From: Terebella lapidaria
Lineage: Eukaryota > Annelida > Polychaeta > Terebellida > Terebellidae
Direction of reading: 5' to 3'
NCBI GenBank assembly: GCA_949152475.1
Contig: OX424560.1
Location: 23,251,106 to 23,315,105 of the forward strand
DNA length: 64,000 nt
The stretch's first letter is position 1. Every line of letters starts with the position of its first letter. A model generated the notes under the pieces. It saw nothing but the letters and a program-made list of their open reading frames with translations, did no database searches and was not told where the DNA came from. The position numbers and the translations under genes were made by a program. Below are positions 13,335-24,568 of the stretch, piece after piece.

Positions 13335-13873
13335 GCATATTTTGATCATCCACATAACCTATTGTTTCATCAAGACTTATTGTGTTAGCTTACACAACAA
13401 GACGTGTTAATGTGAAAATATCACGTCAATTTGTCCTAACATGATAAAATCAGCAAGATGTCTTACAATATCAAAACAAGTCATCTTAACGTGAAATTTA
13501 TCACTTCAAGACGTCCTAACGTGAAAATTTATAATGATCAGGTGACATAATGTGTAAAATATCACAAGGCGTCCTATCCTAATATTTATCACGTTAATGT
13601 GTTGATATTTTTTTTACATTAAGAAGCCTTGTTGTGATATTTTTACACATTATGACATCTAATATCATAAATTTTCACGTTAGGACGTCTTGTCGTGGTA
13701 AATTTCGCGTTAAGATGACTTGCTGTGATATATATGAAATTGTGAGACATCTTGCTGTGATTATCAAGTTAAGACAACTTAACGTGATATTTTCACGTTA
13801 ACACGTCTTAACCTGAAAGTTAACACGACAAGCCGTGTTGAAACAACAGGTTATGTGGATGATCAAAATATGC
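13335..13873. mobile_element. Fold-back element I, TTAACGTGA word array
   Basis: The outer ends are inverted: GCATATTTTGATCATCCACA at the left and its complement ending at 13873. The interior is an irregular array of short words such as TTAACGTGA, CACGTTAAG and AAGACGTC, in both orientations, so the whole 539 bp can fold into one long imperfect hairpin with a centre near 13590-13620. No target-site duplication is obvious and there is no coding capacity. Confidence 0.75.
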
Positions 13874-14594
13874 GTACATCGATATCTTCAATACGTCACA
13901 TTTAGAACATGCAGGTAACTTTTTGTCCTGTTCCTTGTTACTGTTTCTATTTCAAAGTTCCCAGCTAGACTCTAAACAGTAAATTGCTGAGAAAAACGAT
14001 ATGTTTTACCCAGACTAATAGCTGCGTTCGAGAATTTCTATGGACGTCATCAGGATCTAGTTGATAAGCATGATAAGTAGGCCTGCATCAATTTTGTGAC
14101 AAGTATGCAACAGCACTTGCTTTTATAGTGGGTGTCTCATGGAATGCTCACTTTTACCGAAACACCTGATCTCACCTAATTATGGTCATATATGGGGGTT
14201 CATGGTATTTTCTCAATTTTTCGTGACTGTTTCGTTCACTCAGATTACTTCATGCTTGGGTTTTGGTTCTATGTTCATCAATGCCGTTGCTTACATCAGC
14301 TGCAGTGAGAAAAAATGCCCACGTAAATGATGACTATATGTAGGATAGTACTCAGTGTCCCAAGGGCTACATACTGGATTATCTGTGTCATGATATCTAA
14401 TTCTTGACAGAAGTTGAATTATAAAAGTTTACTGATACTAACGTAAGTGAAAAATGTTCCTATGTGCGTGTTTCTTTGTTTTCCTTTCCAGACATGATTA
14501 CGGCTACCACTTCCAGAAACGGGACTGTTGGAATTCAAGTCATGAATTGAGATAAACAAAAGTACGTGTTACTCTCAACGCTAATGTTAGCAAT
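13874..14594. other. Intergenic, no gene confirmed
   Basis: The 63-codon ATG frame at 14139-14330 encodes a hydrophobic peptide with no family match and no second copy. It is not called as a gene. Nothing else is supported. Confidence 0.45.
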
Positions 14595-15411
14595 TCAACG
14601 TGAACCAATTTGAAGTTCGACTTGACCAGCCTGTCTGATTAGAACGAGCAGGGATGATTTACACCCGAATGGCATATTCAGCGTCAAATAATGCCAGGGG
14701 CGCAAGTCAGGAAGTTTGGATATGACTCTTGGTGGAGTTCTGGGTGTATTCACCCAAAAAATGGTCCCCATCACAGTTTTTGTTTGTGACAATTGTAAAC
14801 ATTGACCTGGCAATTTCCCGAGGATGACATGGTGGTTTGACTATGCTGTCATGTCCAACTTATAGATGAAACATGTAGTTTTACCATGGTATATTTATGA
14901 AAAGTGACTTGTTTTCCGCCACTTTGCAATAAAACAATATCACCTGCTGATATCCATGATATCCAGCCGCAGGTTAGCTTAGATATGTGTGGTATATCCC
15001 ATATCTACACCCATCAAATTGGATATCACACAGATGGAAATGTGTTGTCTAAATGTGCAGTGCAAGTCAGACGTCTGATTCCATTCCTATGTCATAGCAG
15101 TTTACTTTAGTTGCAATGCCCTCAGGATATTCTCGGGTGTTCTGTCAGTTTCCGCACTTAGTCACAGCATTTTAAGGTGTTTGTCATTTTTACTTGACGA
15201 AATTGAACTAAAAAACTGACAAAATTATATGTAAATTGAATTTGCGGAATGATACAATTTCGTTCTTTATGTGTTTAAATCTCATTTAGGTAAGAACGAC
15301 ATTAAAATAATGCTCGAATGGTCTCATTGTACGTATCAATATATTACCCCAATACCAATAAATATTGATGATGTCGATAACGAATGTAAAATACAACATT
15401 TTGGAATAAAA
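14595..15411 (+). repeat. Old repeat unit, plus-strand, first blocks only
   Basis: The block with TGACCAGCCTGTCTGATTAG and AACATTGACCTGGCAATTTC (about 14620-14810) and the following GATATCACACAGATGG-type block (about 15020-15140) correspond to the start of the old unit. The copy stops before the remaining blocks. No gene is supported. Confidence 0.55.
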
Positions 15412-16534
15412 TTAGCCCAAAGGACAATACCTGTTTTATATTTTAGTTATTAGCCATTTTGTCCCATGGCCTTGAAATTAATGTCATTGGTCAAATTCAG
15501 GGTCACGAGAACATCTAGCATACATGTATATCATTCCCCATATGTCCACAATTTATTGCTATTTTGTGCTCTGACCTTGAGAATGAGGTCAAAGGTCAAG
15601 TTTAAGAAAGCATCTAGTATATAGCATTTCCTATATTTGCACAATCGATTCCTAGGCTGTAAAGTTGATAATGAGCGAGATATTAGCCAGTTTGTCCTGT
15701 GATTTTTGTCCTGTGTGAAATATTAGGCATAATGTGTCACGTTATAGAGCATAGGAGAATTTAACATGGGAAAGTCCCATGGAAGTTTTACCAATCAAAA
15801 TGGCCCACTTCGAGCTATTCAAGGGCAACGAAGTTTATACACATCACAGCTTATGAGGTACGGAGCCGCTGAAAAAGAAATATTTTTTGGACATCTGGAT
15901 CGCGTTCCCTCGCATCCTGAATCGCGTTCCCTCACGATCTTATTGCGTCCCCTCGCATTTCAGATCACGTAAACCTACTCAGAAGTCATTGGCGTTAGCA
16001 CAATGAAGGCTATCGTGAGGGAACGCGATCCAGAATGTGAGGGAACCAATAATATCACGAAGGAACGCGATCCAGAATGCGAGGGAATGCAATAGTATTG
16101 CGAGGGAACGTGATCCTGAATGCGAGGGAACGCGATCCGGAATGCGAGAAAACGCAATAAGATTGCGAGGGAACGCAATATTATTGCGAGAGAACGCAAT
16201 AACAATTAAGTAAAAAAATATTTCTCCCATGTCCTTTCAGCGGCTCTGTAGTGAGGAGTGTTATACATCAATTAGAAAAAAGCTATTTTGAGAAAACGGC
16301 CGTCAAAGTCCAGAATTGGTTGTTTTTCGTCAAAAATGGCCGCCATTTTGAAATAATTGCGAAAATCAAAAAAATAAAATGGACCTCCTTCTTGAAATAT
16401 TTTTAGGCATTTTTGTGCAGAATTTCAGAAAGATTGGATCATAAGCTTCAAAGATAAAAATGTAGATGGACGACGACGACGACGGACGCAACACCACGGC
16501 AATAGGTTTTCGGACCAAAGGCTCGGTAAGCTAA
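15412..16534. mobile_element. Terminal-inverted-repeat element, second copy, carrying a nested fold-back
   Basis: The left end TTAGCCCAAAGG and the right end GGTAAGCTAA match the element at 8642-9641. The interior shares GGCATTTTTGTGCAGAATTT and AATGGCCGCCATTTTG. A separate fold-back element (15859-16250) interrupts it. At the corresponding place the copy at 8642-9641 has no such array, which supports a later nested insertion. In duplication copy B only the right part survives (39163-39740). Confidence 0.65.
15859..16250. mobile_element. Fold-back element II, GAGGGAACGCGATCC word array
   Basis: The ends are TACGGAGCCGCTGAAA at the left and the complement of TACAGAGCCGCTGAAA at the right, each followed by an A/T-rich spacer containing AAATATTTTTT. 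The interior is an array built from GAGGGAACGC, GATCCAGAATGC and GCAATA words in both orientations. It is nested in a 1-kb terminal-inverted-repeat element. The long frames here on the minus strand read a repeated peptide and are not genes. Confidence 0.75.
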
Positions 16535-19434
16535 AAAGAAAACCCGCCCAAAATCCAAGGACACACTGGTGCCATCAGGGTCAGACAATGTGTGACAGCT
16601 TTTTCTAGTAGACCTGATGGAATTAGTTTACAATTGCCCAACAACCAATGAAATATAATTTTGGAATCCGAATAAACCCCCTGGAATAGATTAGATGTAT
16701 GACAAGTACATAAGTATGACACGTATGTACTTATGTACATGATGTATGACAACTACATACATACATAAGTGTTATGTTTATCCGTGTTTTAATATTTTGC
16801 ATAAATCCGCTACAATTCACATTGTTATACATTTCGCAAGTTACCAGTGATAATATCGCTTTGGCACGACTTACAGTGGCTTATAATTCCTACTTTGTCA
16901 GATATTTCAGCAGAAGTTACTTTATCGCTGTAAGGTTGAATATGCCGAGAACAAAAACAAGACAATAATCAGTATAAAACAAAGGTGATGAGTATGAAAT
17001 TCAATACATTTTATTTTTGCAGATCAATTGCTGTAGTGTAGAAGTTGCATTCTTAAATTATATTCTGCTGGACTTAATGTCCTTAAGTATATATGACTAA
17101 AACACGCTCATATGTTGCTATAATGTATATGTACATGGATAAATAGTATATATGTCAGAATAACCAGATGTTGACCACTGGAGAACACATTCTTGATCAG
17201 GTGCTCCAAACATTCAATCAATTTCATTTCATGCATTATCAGATGTTTGATGGATTTCCCCTCCTCTATTTGCAACCGATACTAGAGAACGCGTGATCGT
17301 GGGTCAATCCAGGACACAGGTCAAATAGGAACAGTCTATGCAGTTATCCTTTATATTTGATTTGGAATCGTTGGAATTGCCCACGTGTCAGGAATGATTC
17401 ACGCTTGTCCAGCTCAGGTTATTTATTAGAGTATAGCACTTTCAGTATCGACAAGTAAATATTATCTTCATTATTTCTGCATCTGTTAAAACAATGTGCA
17501 ATCAACAACCGTACTGGTTTTCGACCACATTACACAACTAAGTTTGACCGGATACAATCTGTGAAACATGTATGTAGTTAGACTATTGTACGTTTCCACA
17601 ATGGCGGTTTGGTGCCTTCCCGTCTTATTGATATGGTACATATTTATATAACTATATCCACACCATTTGCTAAGAAAGAGGGAGATCACAAGCACGTGTT
17701 ACTGTAGAAAACAAGAGGACCAGGTTTGCTCAGACACGAGTTCACAGCTGGTCAGTTCAAAAAGGCAAATCATGATTGCGAAAAAAATGAGCAAGCCGTC
17801 GCAACGCTATTGGCAATCACCAGTACAGGTCTATTTCAAGTGTATTGTACATGTATCAGTATCATAATTTTTCTATGTACTATATTCTGAAACATTTTCT
17901 TTTTGGGGCATTCAGTGCCTTGTGTCGGGCAAGAAACGCCTCAGTTCTAGAGTATGTTATACCATCACAGAAAGCAGTAATTATGAAACTGGAAGTTTTA
18001 CCATTCAAACATCCAGCATGATGAACACCCAGCATGGATTATAAAATGGGTCACCTCAGTTCTTGCTCATCAATAAATGGATTTGCAATGTTTTTCATTT
18101 CGATACAATACATATATACAATTTTAGCGCGTGGGTTGAACATTCAGCATACATTATGATTAGCACATCCTTATATTTGAAACATTACCACCCTTTAAAG
18201 GTCGTAGCATGTCGTCATAAAAGCCAAGAACAAAGAGCAACAGATTAGGTGGTCATGTGAAGCACTTTTCACAGTGAACGTCCATTTAGATCGTGCTGGT
18301 CAGAGTTCTGCCATTTATGAATGAGGTAAAGCTAGTTCGTGATTCAGCACTATGTGCTAATGTGCAGTGGCGTTTCATCTAATCTTCTGGTGGATAAATG
18401 TAATCAGCGAATGGGAATGTTCATTTCGAATTTCACATGTCAATCAATTACTGTTGAAAAAAATCGCTAGGGTCGCACAAATGAACACAGGTATATGAAA
18501 TCCCAAACTGTTTTTCTTGCTAATAAAATATGATACAGACCAATTAATTATGAATTGAATTATCTTATGGGAAATTGGGAATTTATCTGCATGATAGATC
18601 TATAGAAATGTTCATTCATTTAATTCTTATGTATCATTGGAATTTGATAATCGTTAATAGTAGTTCGTCACAGAAGTAATACAATGCAGATTGTATCCAC
18701 CTTGTGATACATCCGAATTCGTTGAAAAAGCTAACATGTGATCACAAATCAGAATATCGGGCAATACACTATATAGACAACTTTGTGGTTTTCAGAAAAC
18801 TTCTGGTACTGATATTTTGTTTCTTATGTGAATAAAAAGCACCATCCTATTCTCTTCTGTGTGGACCACACCGAATCTCTTTGAAACCTTTTCACTCTGC
18901 GTCTAATCTTCACTGCCGCTTGGTGTGCTAATATAACAAGAGAACTATATAGCTCAACCTATTCTTGTGCCTTCCCCCACATACGTATCATTCATCGGAC
19001 GTCGGCACGTTCTTTCCACACTGAGCGCCCCCAAGCGAGTGCCAGGTTAGGGAGTCACTGCCCTCCCCCACCAAGTAAATATTTACCTGATCCAGTAACA
19101 CTCAAGTTGCGGAGCCACCTGTGCGCTGCAGAAGTGCTCCACTTCAGGGAAACAAAGCTGCAAACAACACCAGTGGACAAACCCCATAAGACGGCATGAT
19201 ATAATGTGCCCCGAGTGTTGTACTTACATCCGAGATTTTGCCACTGTTTTGGAGCATTGTCTGCCGAATATCTTGGGGAGACATTGCATGACATTTCCCG
19301 GTTATTGCGAGGGGGAAAAGGTTTAGGTGTTAAATGGGGGTAGTTTCTTGGTCAGTATTGAAGAGTGCATCTGCAGCTAGGTCTAGCCTCATAACTCAGC
19401 GATTTACTCCTCACCCCCGAATGTGGCTCTTATA
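16535..19434 (+). repeat. Old repeat unit within copy A, no gene seen
   Basis: Carries the unit blocks in order: CAGATGTTTGATGGATTTCC near 17240, CAAGCACGTGTTACTGTAGA near 17690, ACTCTGCGTCTAATCTTCAC near 18893 and CCAAGTAAATATTTACCTGA near 19072. A hairpin with an 11-bp perfect stem (GTACATAAGTA) lies at 16706-16738. The short frames at 16774-16968, 17486-17695 and 18063-18248 recur in copy B only because the DNA is almost identical. They lack any family signature. Confidence 0.65.
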
Positions 19435-19888
19435 TATGGCGCCCCGTTCGTGCCACCAATAAGGGAAGTTATTTTTTATTTATCTCATACGTATGAAATA
19501 AGAAGTCATACGTGGGAGATACTAACACATACGTATGAGATAACAAGTCATACGTAGGAAATACTAACACATACGTATGAAATACTAAGTCATACGTAGG
19601 AGATACTATGACATACGTATGAGATACTAAGTCATATGTATGAGATACTAAGTCATACGTAGGAGATACTATGTGTAACTCATACGTATGACTTTTTATC
19701 TCATACATATGACTTTTTATTTCATACGTATGACTTATTATTTCATACGTATGACTTATTATTTCAGACGTATGACTTTTTATCTCATACGTATGACTTT
19801 TTATTTCATACGTATGACTTTTTATTTCATACGTATGAGTTGGAAAAAAAATAAATTCTCTTTTTTGTGGCACGAACGGGGCGCCATA
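19435..19888. mobile_element. Fold-back element III, CATACGTATG word array, 6-bp duplication
   Basis: The terminal inverted repeats begin TATGGCGCCCCGTTCGTGCC and match over 22 bp. The 6-mer CTTATA flanks both sides (19429-19434 and 19889-19894). Copy B has a single CTTATA at the matching point (about 43075-43080), so this is an insertion with a confirmed empty site. The interior is a run of the self-complementary word TCATACGTATGA and variants such as AGTCATACGTAGGAGATACT, giving a 454-bp cruciform-capable sequence. The long frames on both strands are translations of the word array, not genes. Confidence 0.88.
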
Positions 19889-19894
19889 CTTATA

Positions 19895-21312
19895 CATGTA
19901 CATATATCTCAAATTAACAAACAATCAAGTTATACAACTAAACTAAACAATCAAACCCTATATTTGTGTATATATTATGTATATATTTCAAATTATACAA
20001 GCCATCAAAACTACACACCCACATGTTTTCTGTGTATGAATTGTATGTTGAAAGAGACATACTGAAATCTTCAACAAAGCAAAGAGGTCTGTATTTGCAC
20101 TTGAGGGAAATCGGAGATATAAGTGCAAATGAGAATATACAATTGACACGAAATGAATACTGCATATAAGCCCATCAAAGAACTGAATACATCCAGTATA
20201 TTTACTTTCTTCTGCAATGAAGGGAAGTTGAAAATCCCATTAGAAATATATGTACAGGTCTCCAAAGCGTTTTGACAATGCGAAGAACATACCCTCTGTA
20301 TTTTTGCAATGGAGAACCACTCGAACTCAATGAGCTGGAATCTGAACTTTCCATCCGCCCCTCCTCGTGTTGACATTCCTGGTACATTTCTACGATTGGG
20401 TCAGATTATTTTGTTGAAAAGGTGTTAGACGGCTATTTATCACGGATATAATTGATTGGGTGTAATCTGGAACACTTCGTTCTGAATAGAATCACCCTAC
20501 CAGTAGTATGTAATGGGTATTCCTGGGTTGAATTGTACTAGGGACTATACAGAGCATTGTAGCCTATTTACAAACTGCGCTTCTTATATATCTCGATTAC
20601 ATATACCAACGTTTCACATGGTATTTTAAATGGCTTTACATGGCTTTAATAATTTGTGTTGTCGTTAGTCCGAGCAATTCTTTAGTGATTGCTAATGAAT
20701 ATTCACTAAAAGATGTTTTTCATTTATATTATTCCCAAGCAACTGTTCATATCATGTGATTTTAGATGCCCATCAGACAGAAAATAATATTACTACATAC
20801 ACTTATATTATACAAGTATTGGATGCTGGTCGTCCAATACAGAGTTTACGGGATTCAGAAAAGTTATATTGGACGAGGCGCAGCCGAGTCCAATATAGCT
20901 TTTCTGAATCCCGTATACTCTGTATTGGACGACCAGCATCCAATCTTTACTATATTATTAACAACACGCTGTTTGTATCAACGGTCACGCTGATTGGCTG
21001 TTGTCGCGTCACCGTCCAATATACGTACTTTCATATACATGACTCGGATCCAATATACTTTTTTTTCGAGGAACAGACAAGCTGATTGGCGGAGGCGACC
21101 GCGCTGTCCGATACACAAATGCAATATACCATTTCAGGATCCAGCATATATAATTTGGGTGTGACACGTGGTACAAATAAACCAATCAGAGGAGATGATT
21201 CGTGCCAAGTTAATAATATATCTATATATGTATGTGTTTATTACCTTCGTACAGAAGAGCATATGGTATAGTCATGATCAAGTAAAAGAAATAATGCATG
21301 TAGATATACATA
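19895..21312 (+). repeat. End of old unit plus spacer up to retroelement 1
   Basis: Contains the unit block with GAATACATCCAGTATATTTA near 20185 and the block with TTAGACGGCTATTTATCACG near 20427. A long inverted repeat is annotated separately. The final segment up to 21312 is unique to copies A and B. Short frames have no family support. Confidence 0.6.
20818..20944. repeat. Long near-perfect inverted repeat (57-nt arms)
   Basis: The left arm (20818-20874) and right arm (20888-20944) are complementary with two mismatches, separated by a 13-base spacer. Each arm includes CTGGTCGTCCAATACAGAGT or its complement, then CGGGATTCAGAAAAG. In copy B (about 43975-44097) the outer part of the left arm is altered, so the full palindrome is present only in copy A. 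The related word GTCCAATATA recurs at about 21015. It may be a small fold-back element, but its ends are not defined. Confidence 0.8.
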
Positions 21313-21316
21313 CACA
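21313..21316. repeat. Target-site duplication CACA, left of retroelement 1
   Basis: The 4-mer CACA is repeated at 31710-31713 directly after the 3' LTR. In copy B the site is uninterrupted near 44464-44467, with one CACA. This fixes both element ends and shows that insertion followed the duplication. Confidence 0.85.
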
Positions 21317-21400
21317 TGTAACAAAACCATGCAACTGCCGCGCTGAAACGTTCGTTAGGAACGGTCACGTGATCTACAAAGTCCACTTGCGAAGACACCG

Positions 21401-21622
21401 TTCGCGGAAGAACCGTTCGCGGAAGCACGATTGCGGAAGCATCATTAGCGGAAGCATCGTTCGCGGAAGAACCGTTCGCGGAAGCACGATTGCGGAAGCA
21501 TCGTCAGCGGAAGCATCAGTCGCGGAAGCACCGTTCGCGGAAGAGGAGCCTTCGCGGAAGAACCGTTCGCGGACGCAGTCTTCACCACGTGGAGAAGAGT
21601 GCGGAAGATACGTTCGCGGACG
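21401..21622 (+). promoter_or_regulatory. TTCGCGGAAG array in LTR U3 (retroelement 1, 5')
   Basis: By hand count there are six exact TTCGCGGAAG words, two TTCGCGGACG variants and about six shorter GCGGAAG forms, spaced mostly at about 15 bp. The array ends about 25 bases before the TATA box, the position expected of an enhancer. The word matches the STAT consensus TTC-N3-GAA and contains the ETS core GGAA. Which protein binds is not known. Confidence 0.8.
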
Positions 21623-21647
21623 AAGATGCGCGCGCAGCCACCCTGGC

Positions 21648-21655
21648 TATATAAG
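21648..21655 (+). promoter_or_regulatory. LTR TATA box (retroelement 1, 5')
   Basis: TATATAAG immediately downstream of the repeat array. The same box occurs in all four LTRs and in the internal promoter of the extra ORF. Confidence 0.8.
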
Positions 21656-22214
21656 GGAGAGCGGACGGCCGCTCTGAGAGCACTGCAACAGCGACATCGA
21701 CCGTGGGGAGATCGTCACCGCCACAGCCAAGGGACTCGACGAACTCCGTGCGGACGACTCCTTCTTCAGGGCCTTAGAGTCAACCGGGATTAGACCGACT
21801 ACCTGGAGAAACCATTCGACTAAACGGGACGGGAAACTTCAACGGGAAGGGACAGAGAGACGCCGCCGGCTAAGAACTCTTTTTAGTTGTGCCCTCGTGC
21901 ACTATTTATTTTTGAAATGTGATCATACAGTGCTCCATGTCTGAACTTCATATTTGTACGTCACGTGGGTGACCAGCCATACAATTGTAAGTTGATTTGA
22001 TGTATATAAATCTTCAATTTATTTACATCTGAGTTGCTTCTTGCCTAAGTGAAGCCGGTGAGCTACGGAGTGATGATACACCAGCGTTGGGGGACACCAA
22101 TTTAGTGACGGCTCTCGAATCACAACGAGCGGGAGTTACATAAAGTCTATACGATCAGAGAAACCAGGTTTTTTGGGCCACACCGAAAACAAGTCATTAC
22201 CAAACGTCACAACT

Positions 22215-22227
22215 TGGTGCCGTGACC
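22215..22227 (+). other. Primer-binding site, tRNA-His type
   Basis: TGGTGCCGTGACC starts three bases after the LTR. Its complement ends GTCACGGCACCA, which matches the 3' end of eukaryotic tRNA-His plus CCA as I recall it. The same site lies at 53987-53999 in element 2. Confidence 0.75.
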
Positions 22228-22274
22228 AGGATCCCCGAGGGTCTACTGCCAGGGAACGAACCTCAGCATCACTC

Positions 22275-24545
22275 ATGTCCGGCGAAAACGACGAAACTGC
22301 CCCAGGGAAGACAGGAGGTGAAGAGGAAGACTCTTCGCGGACGGCCTCACTTGCGGACGAGGAAGACAGCGGTTCGCGGAAGCCGACCTTTCCGGAAGAG
22401 GGAGACGGCCGTTCGCGGAAGACGACCGTTCGCGGAAGACGTTCGCGGACGACAACCGTTCGCGGAAGACGACCTTGGCGGAAGAGACCGACGACCGTTC
22501 GCGGAAGACAACGTTCGCGGAAGACGACCGTTCGCGGAAGAGCAGCTTCACAGCCAGGGGTAGACGGGACGTTTCGACGAGTGAGGAGCAACCAGGGAGG
22601 TCGAGACCTTCCATGGGCCAGTCGACTAGTCAACAGAGACCCCGGAGCCAGACACCCGACAACCGTTTTCTTTTCAGACACGACTCTGGATGGCAGCACG
22701 ATCGAGACAGGGAGAGGTCAACCTACCTTGAGAGCGTTAGGAGGGGCCCCGAGTTCCGACGAGTGCTGGGACCGGAGTACGTCAATCTGGACGGGGAGGA
22801 CGGCGAAATCTGGGCGAGGAGGGATCGGCTACAGCTACCGGAGCAGAGTCCAAGTGTGGCACCTCCAGAGAATGCAGCATTGAGACGGCTTTGGGACCAG
22901 TCCCAGCAGCAGTCTGGTGCAACAGGGCAGCGGTCTGGTGTGACGAGTCGACAAACGGGAGTGACTGGAGGACGGGTTACTTGGGCTCCGACCCAAGAGA
23001 GCAGCTCGAGAGGGAGAGGACTTTTCGCGGAAGAGAACATTCGCGGACGAGAGGCATTCTTCGGCGACAGGGACGCTTGCAGCCGGGGATCCTTCGTGGA
23101 TGAACGGGCTCGTGGGCGAGGGGGAGTCTTTGGTGACGAGGACGCTTGTGACCGGGGAGGGCCCTTCGCGGACGACCACGTTCGCGGACGAGGACGACTC
23201 GCGGAAGAGAGTGTTCGCGGAAGAGAGGAGTCTTCACCCAGACGGCGGCTCGACGAAAGGAGTGATCCAGGCGACCAATCTTCCTTTCCAGTTTTTCAGA
23301 ATAGACGGGGAAGACCATTCGCGGATGAGCCGGTTCGCGGAAGACTCGCGGAAGATGGCGTTCGCGGACGTACATCTTTTGTGGAGGGACGTCTCCGAGA
23401 CATCTTGGCGGACGAGCCCGTTCGCGGAAGACTCGCGGAAGACGGCGTTCGCGGAAGGGGCCTGTTCGCGGAAGAACTTCTTCGGGAGCTGCTGGCGGAA
23501 GAGTCCATTCGCGGAAGGTTCGCAGAAGACAGTGTTCGCGGAAGGTTCGCGGAAGACAGCGTCGTCCGAGGACAGCACAGCCTGGAATCAGAACGGCAGA
23601 AGGAACCGGAAGATGCTGACCCCTGACAAGTTCGATGGGACTTCCATAGAGTGGCCGGTGTACCGGGCCCACTTTGACGTCATCGCAGAGGTCAACGGAT
23701 GGAGCAAGCGGGAACAGGGCGTCTACTTAGCCGGGAGCTTGACAGGAGAGGCGCGACGAATGCTGACCAGCCTGAGTCCTGCAGACCGGAGGGACATCGA
23801 CGTTCTGACCGACAAGCTGACCCTACGATTCGACCCTGACTGTCAGGAGGAGTCCTACAAGGCGACCTTGGGACAGAGAACCCGCAGGAAGGCAGAGACA
23901 CCCCAGCAGTACGGCTATGAGTTGCAGCGACTGGCCGGCCGTGGTTATCCGGATCTGAACTCCGCAGCTCAGGAGGCTATCGCCTTAGACCACTTCTGGA
24001 AGGGCCATCCAGATGGGGACATGAAGGTGATGGCGCTCATGAGGAAGATGAAGACCATGGAGGAGGCCATAGCGTTCGTGACCCAGTACGAATGTGTCAA
24101 ACCCAAGCCTGGGAAGCCGGTGATGTCCATAGAGTCGGAGGACTCCGAGCCAGCTCTAGGACGGGTCCTACAGCTATTAAAGAACCAGCAGGGAGGCGAG
24201 ATTACCACCAGTGGGCAGCAGAGCAACCAGCCGAACGTATCGGGTCTACCCAGACTTCCCTACTTCAAGGGGCTCTTTGAGAGCCAAGACAGGAAGCTGG
24301 ATCGACTAATCGAGCTGTGTGAGCAGGTGCTATCCATCAAGCCGAGGGCCGCCACTGCTGAGAACAAGGGACCAAGCGCTAGGCCGGGACCAGATGACTG
24401 TTGGTACTGTGGGAAGCCGGGTCATCGGAAGTACCAGTGTCCAGATCGGCCGCCACCTCGGACCAAGGAGGAGCGCTTGAGTCGACTAATCGAGGAGATT
24501 GGTGAGCGGAACAGTTTGACAGACGAGGAGTCGGAAAACCAGTAG
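22275..24545 (+). pseudogene. gag region of retroelement 1 (broken)
   Basis: Encodes the structural polyprotein that would form the retrotransposon particle. The first half is an Arg/Asp/Glu-rich, low-complexity segment written largely from the TTCGCGGAAG word. The second half resembles a Ty3/gypsy capsid, with a motif such as FDGTSIEWPVYRAHFDVIAE followed by helices. A CCHC zinc knuckle, CWYCGKPGHRKYQC, is at 24399-24440. The gag of element 2 is the best whole comparison. This copy is broken, with about two breaks. I take the ATG at 22275 as the likely family start because it follows the primer-binding site by about 50 bases. The stop lies shortly before the pol frame. Confidence 0.85.
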
Positions 24546-24568
24546 GGCTCATACCAGCCCCCAACCGT

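Larger units (their letters stand above)
21317..22211 (+). repeat. 5' LTR of retroelement 1
   Basis: 895 bp, beginning TGTAAC and ending GTCACA (an imperfect inverted pair). U3 contains the TTCGCGGAAG array (21401-21622) followed by a TATA box (21648-21655), so transcription should begin about 25-30 bases downstream. No canonical AATAAA is visible on the plus strand. The copy differs from the 3' LTR at one base that I can find. Confidence 0.95.

Noticed and set aside
16774-18248. Short frames present in both duplication copies (also at 39980-41454)
   Set aside because: The copies are about 99 percent identical, so preservation carries no information. The frames are missing in the older repeat units.
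19469-20065. Long open frames on both strands with repeated SHTYEIK or MTFYLIRM peptides
   Set aside because: They are translations of the self-complementary word array of a fold-back element. Both strands are open for the same reason.
21401-21622. CRISPR-like regularly spaced repeats
   Set aside because: The words are only about 10 bp, the spacers are near-identical rather than unique, and the context is an LTR promoter in a eukaryotic genome.
22136-23672. Long antisense frames over gag and LTR, rich in FRER and LPRT
   Set aside because: They are shadows of the TTCGCGGAAG array read on the other strand. There are no domains, and the real capsid and zinc knuckle lie on the plus strand.
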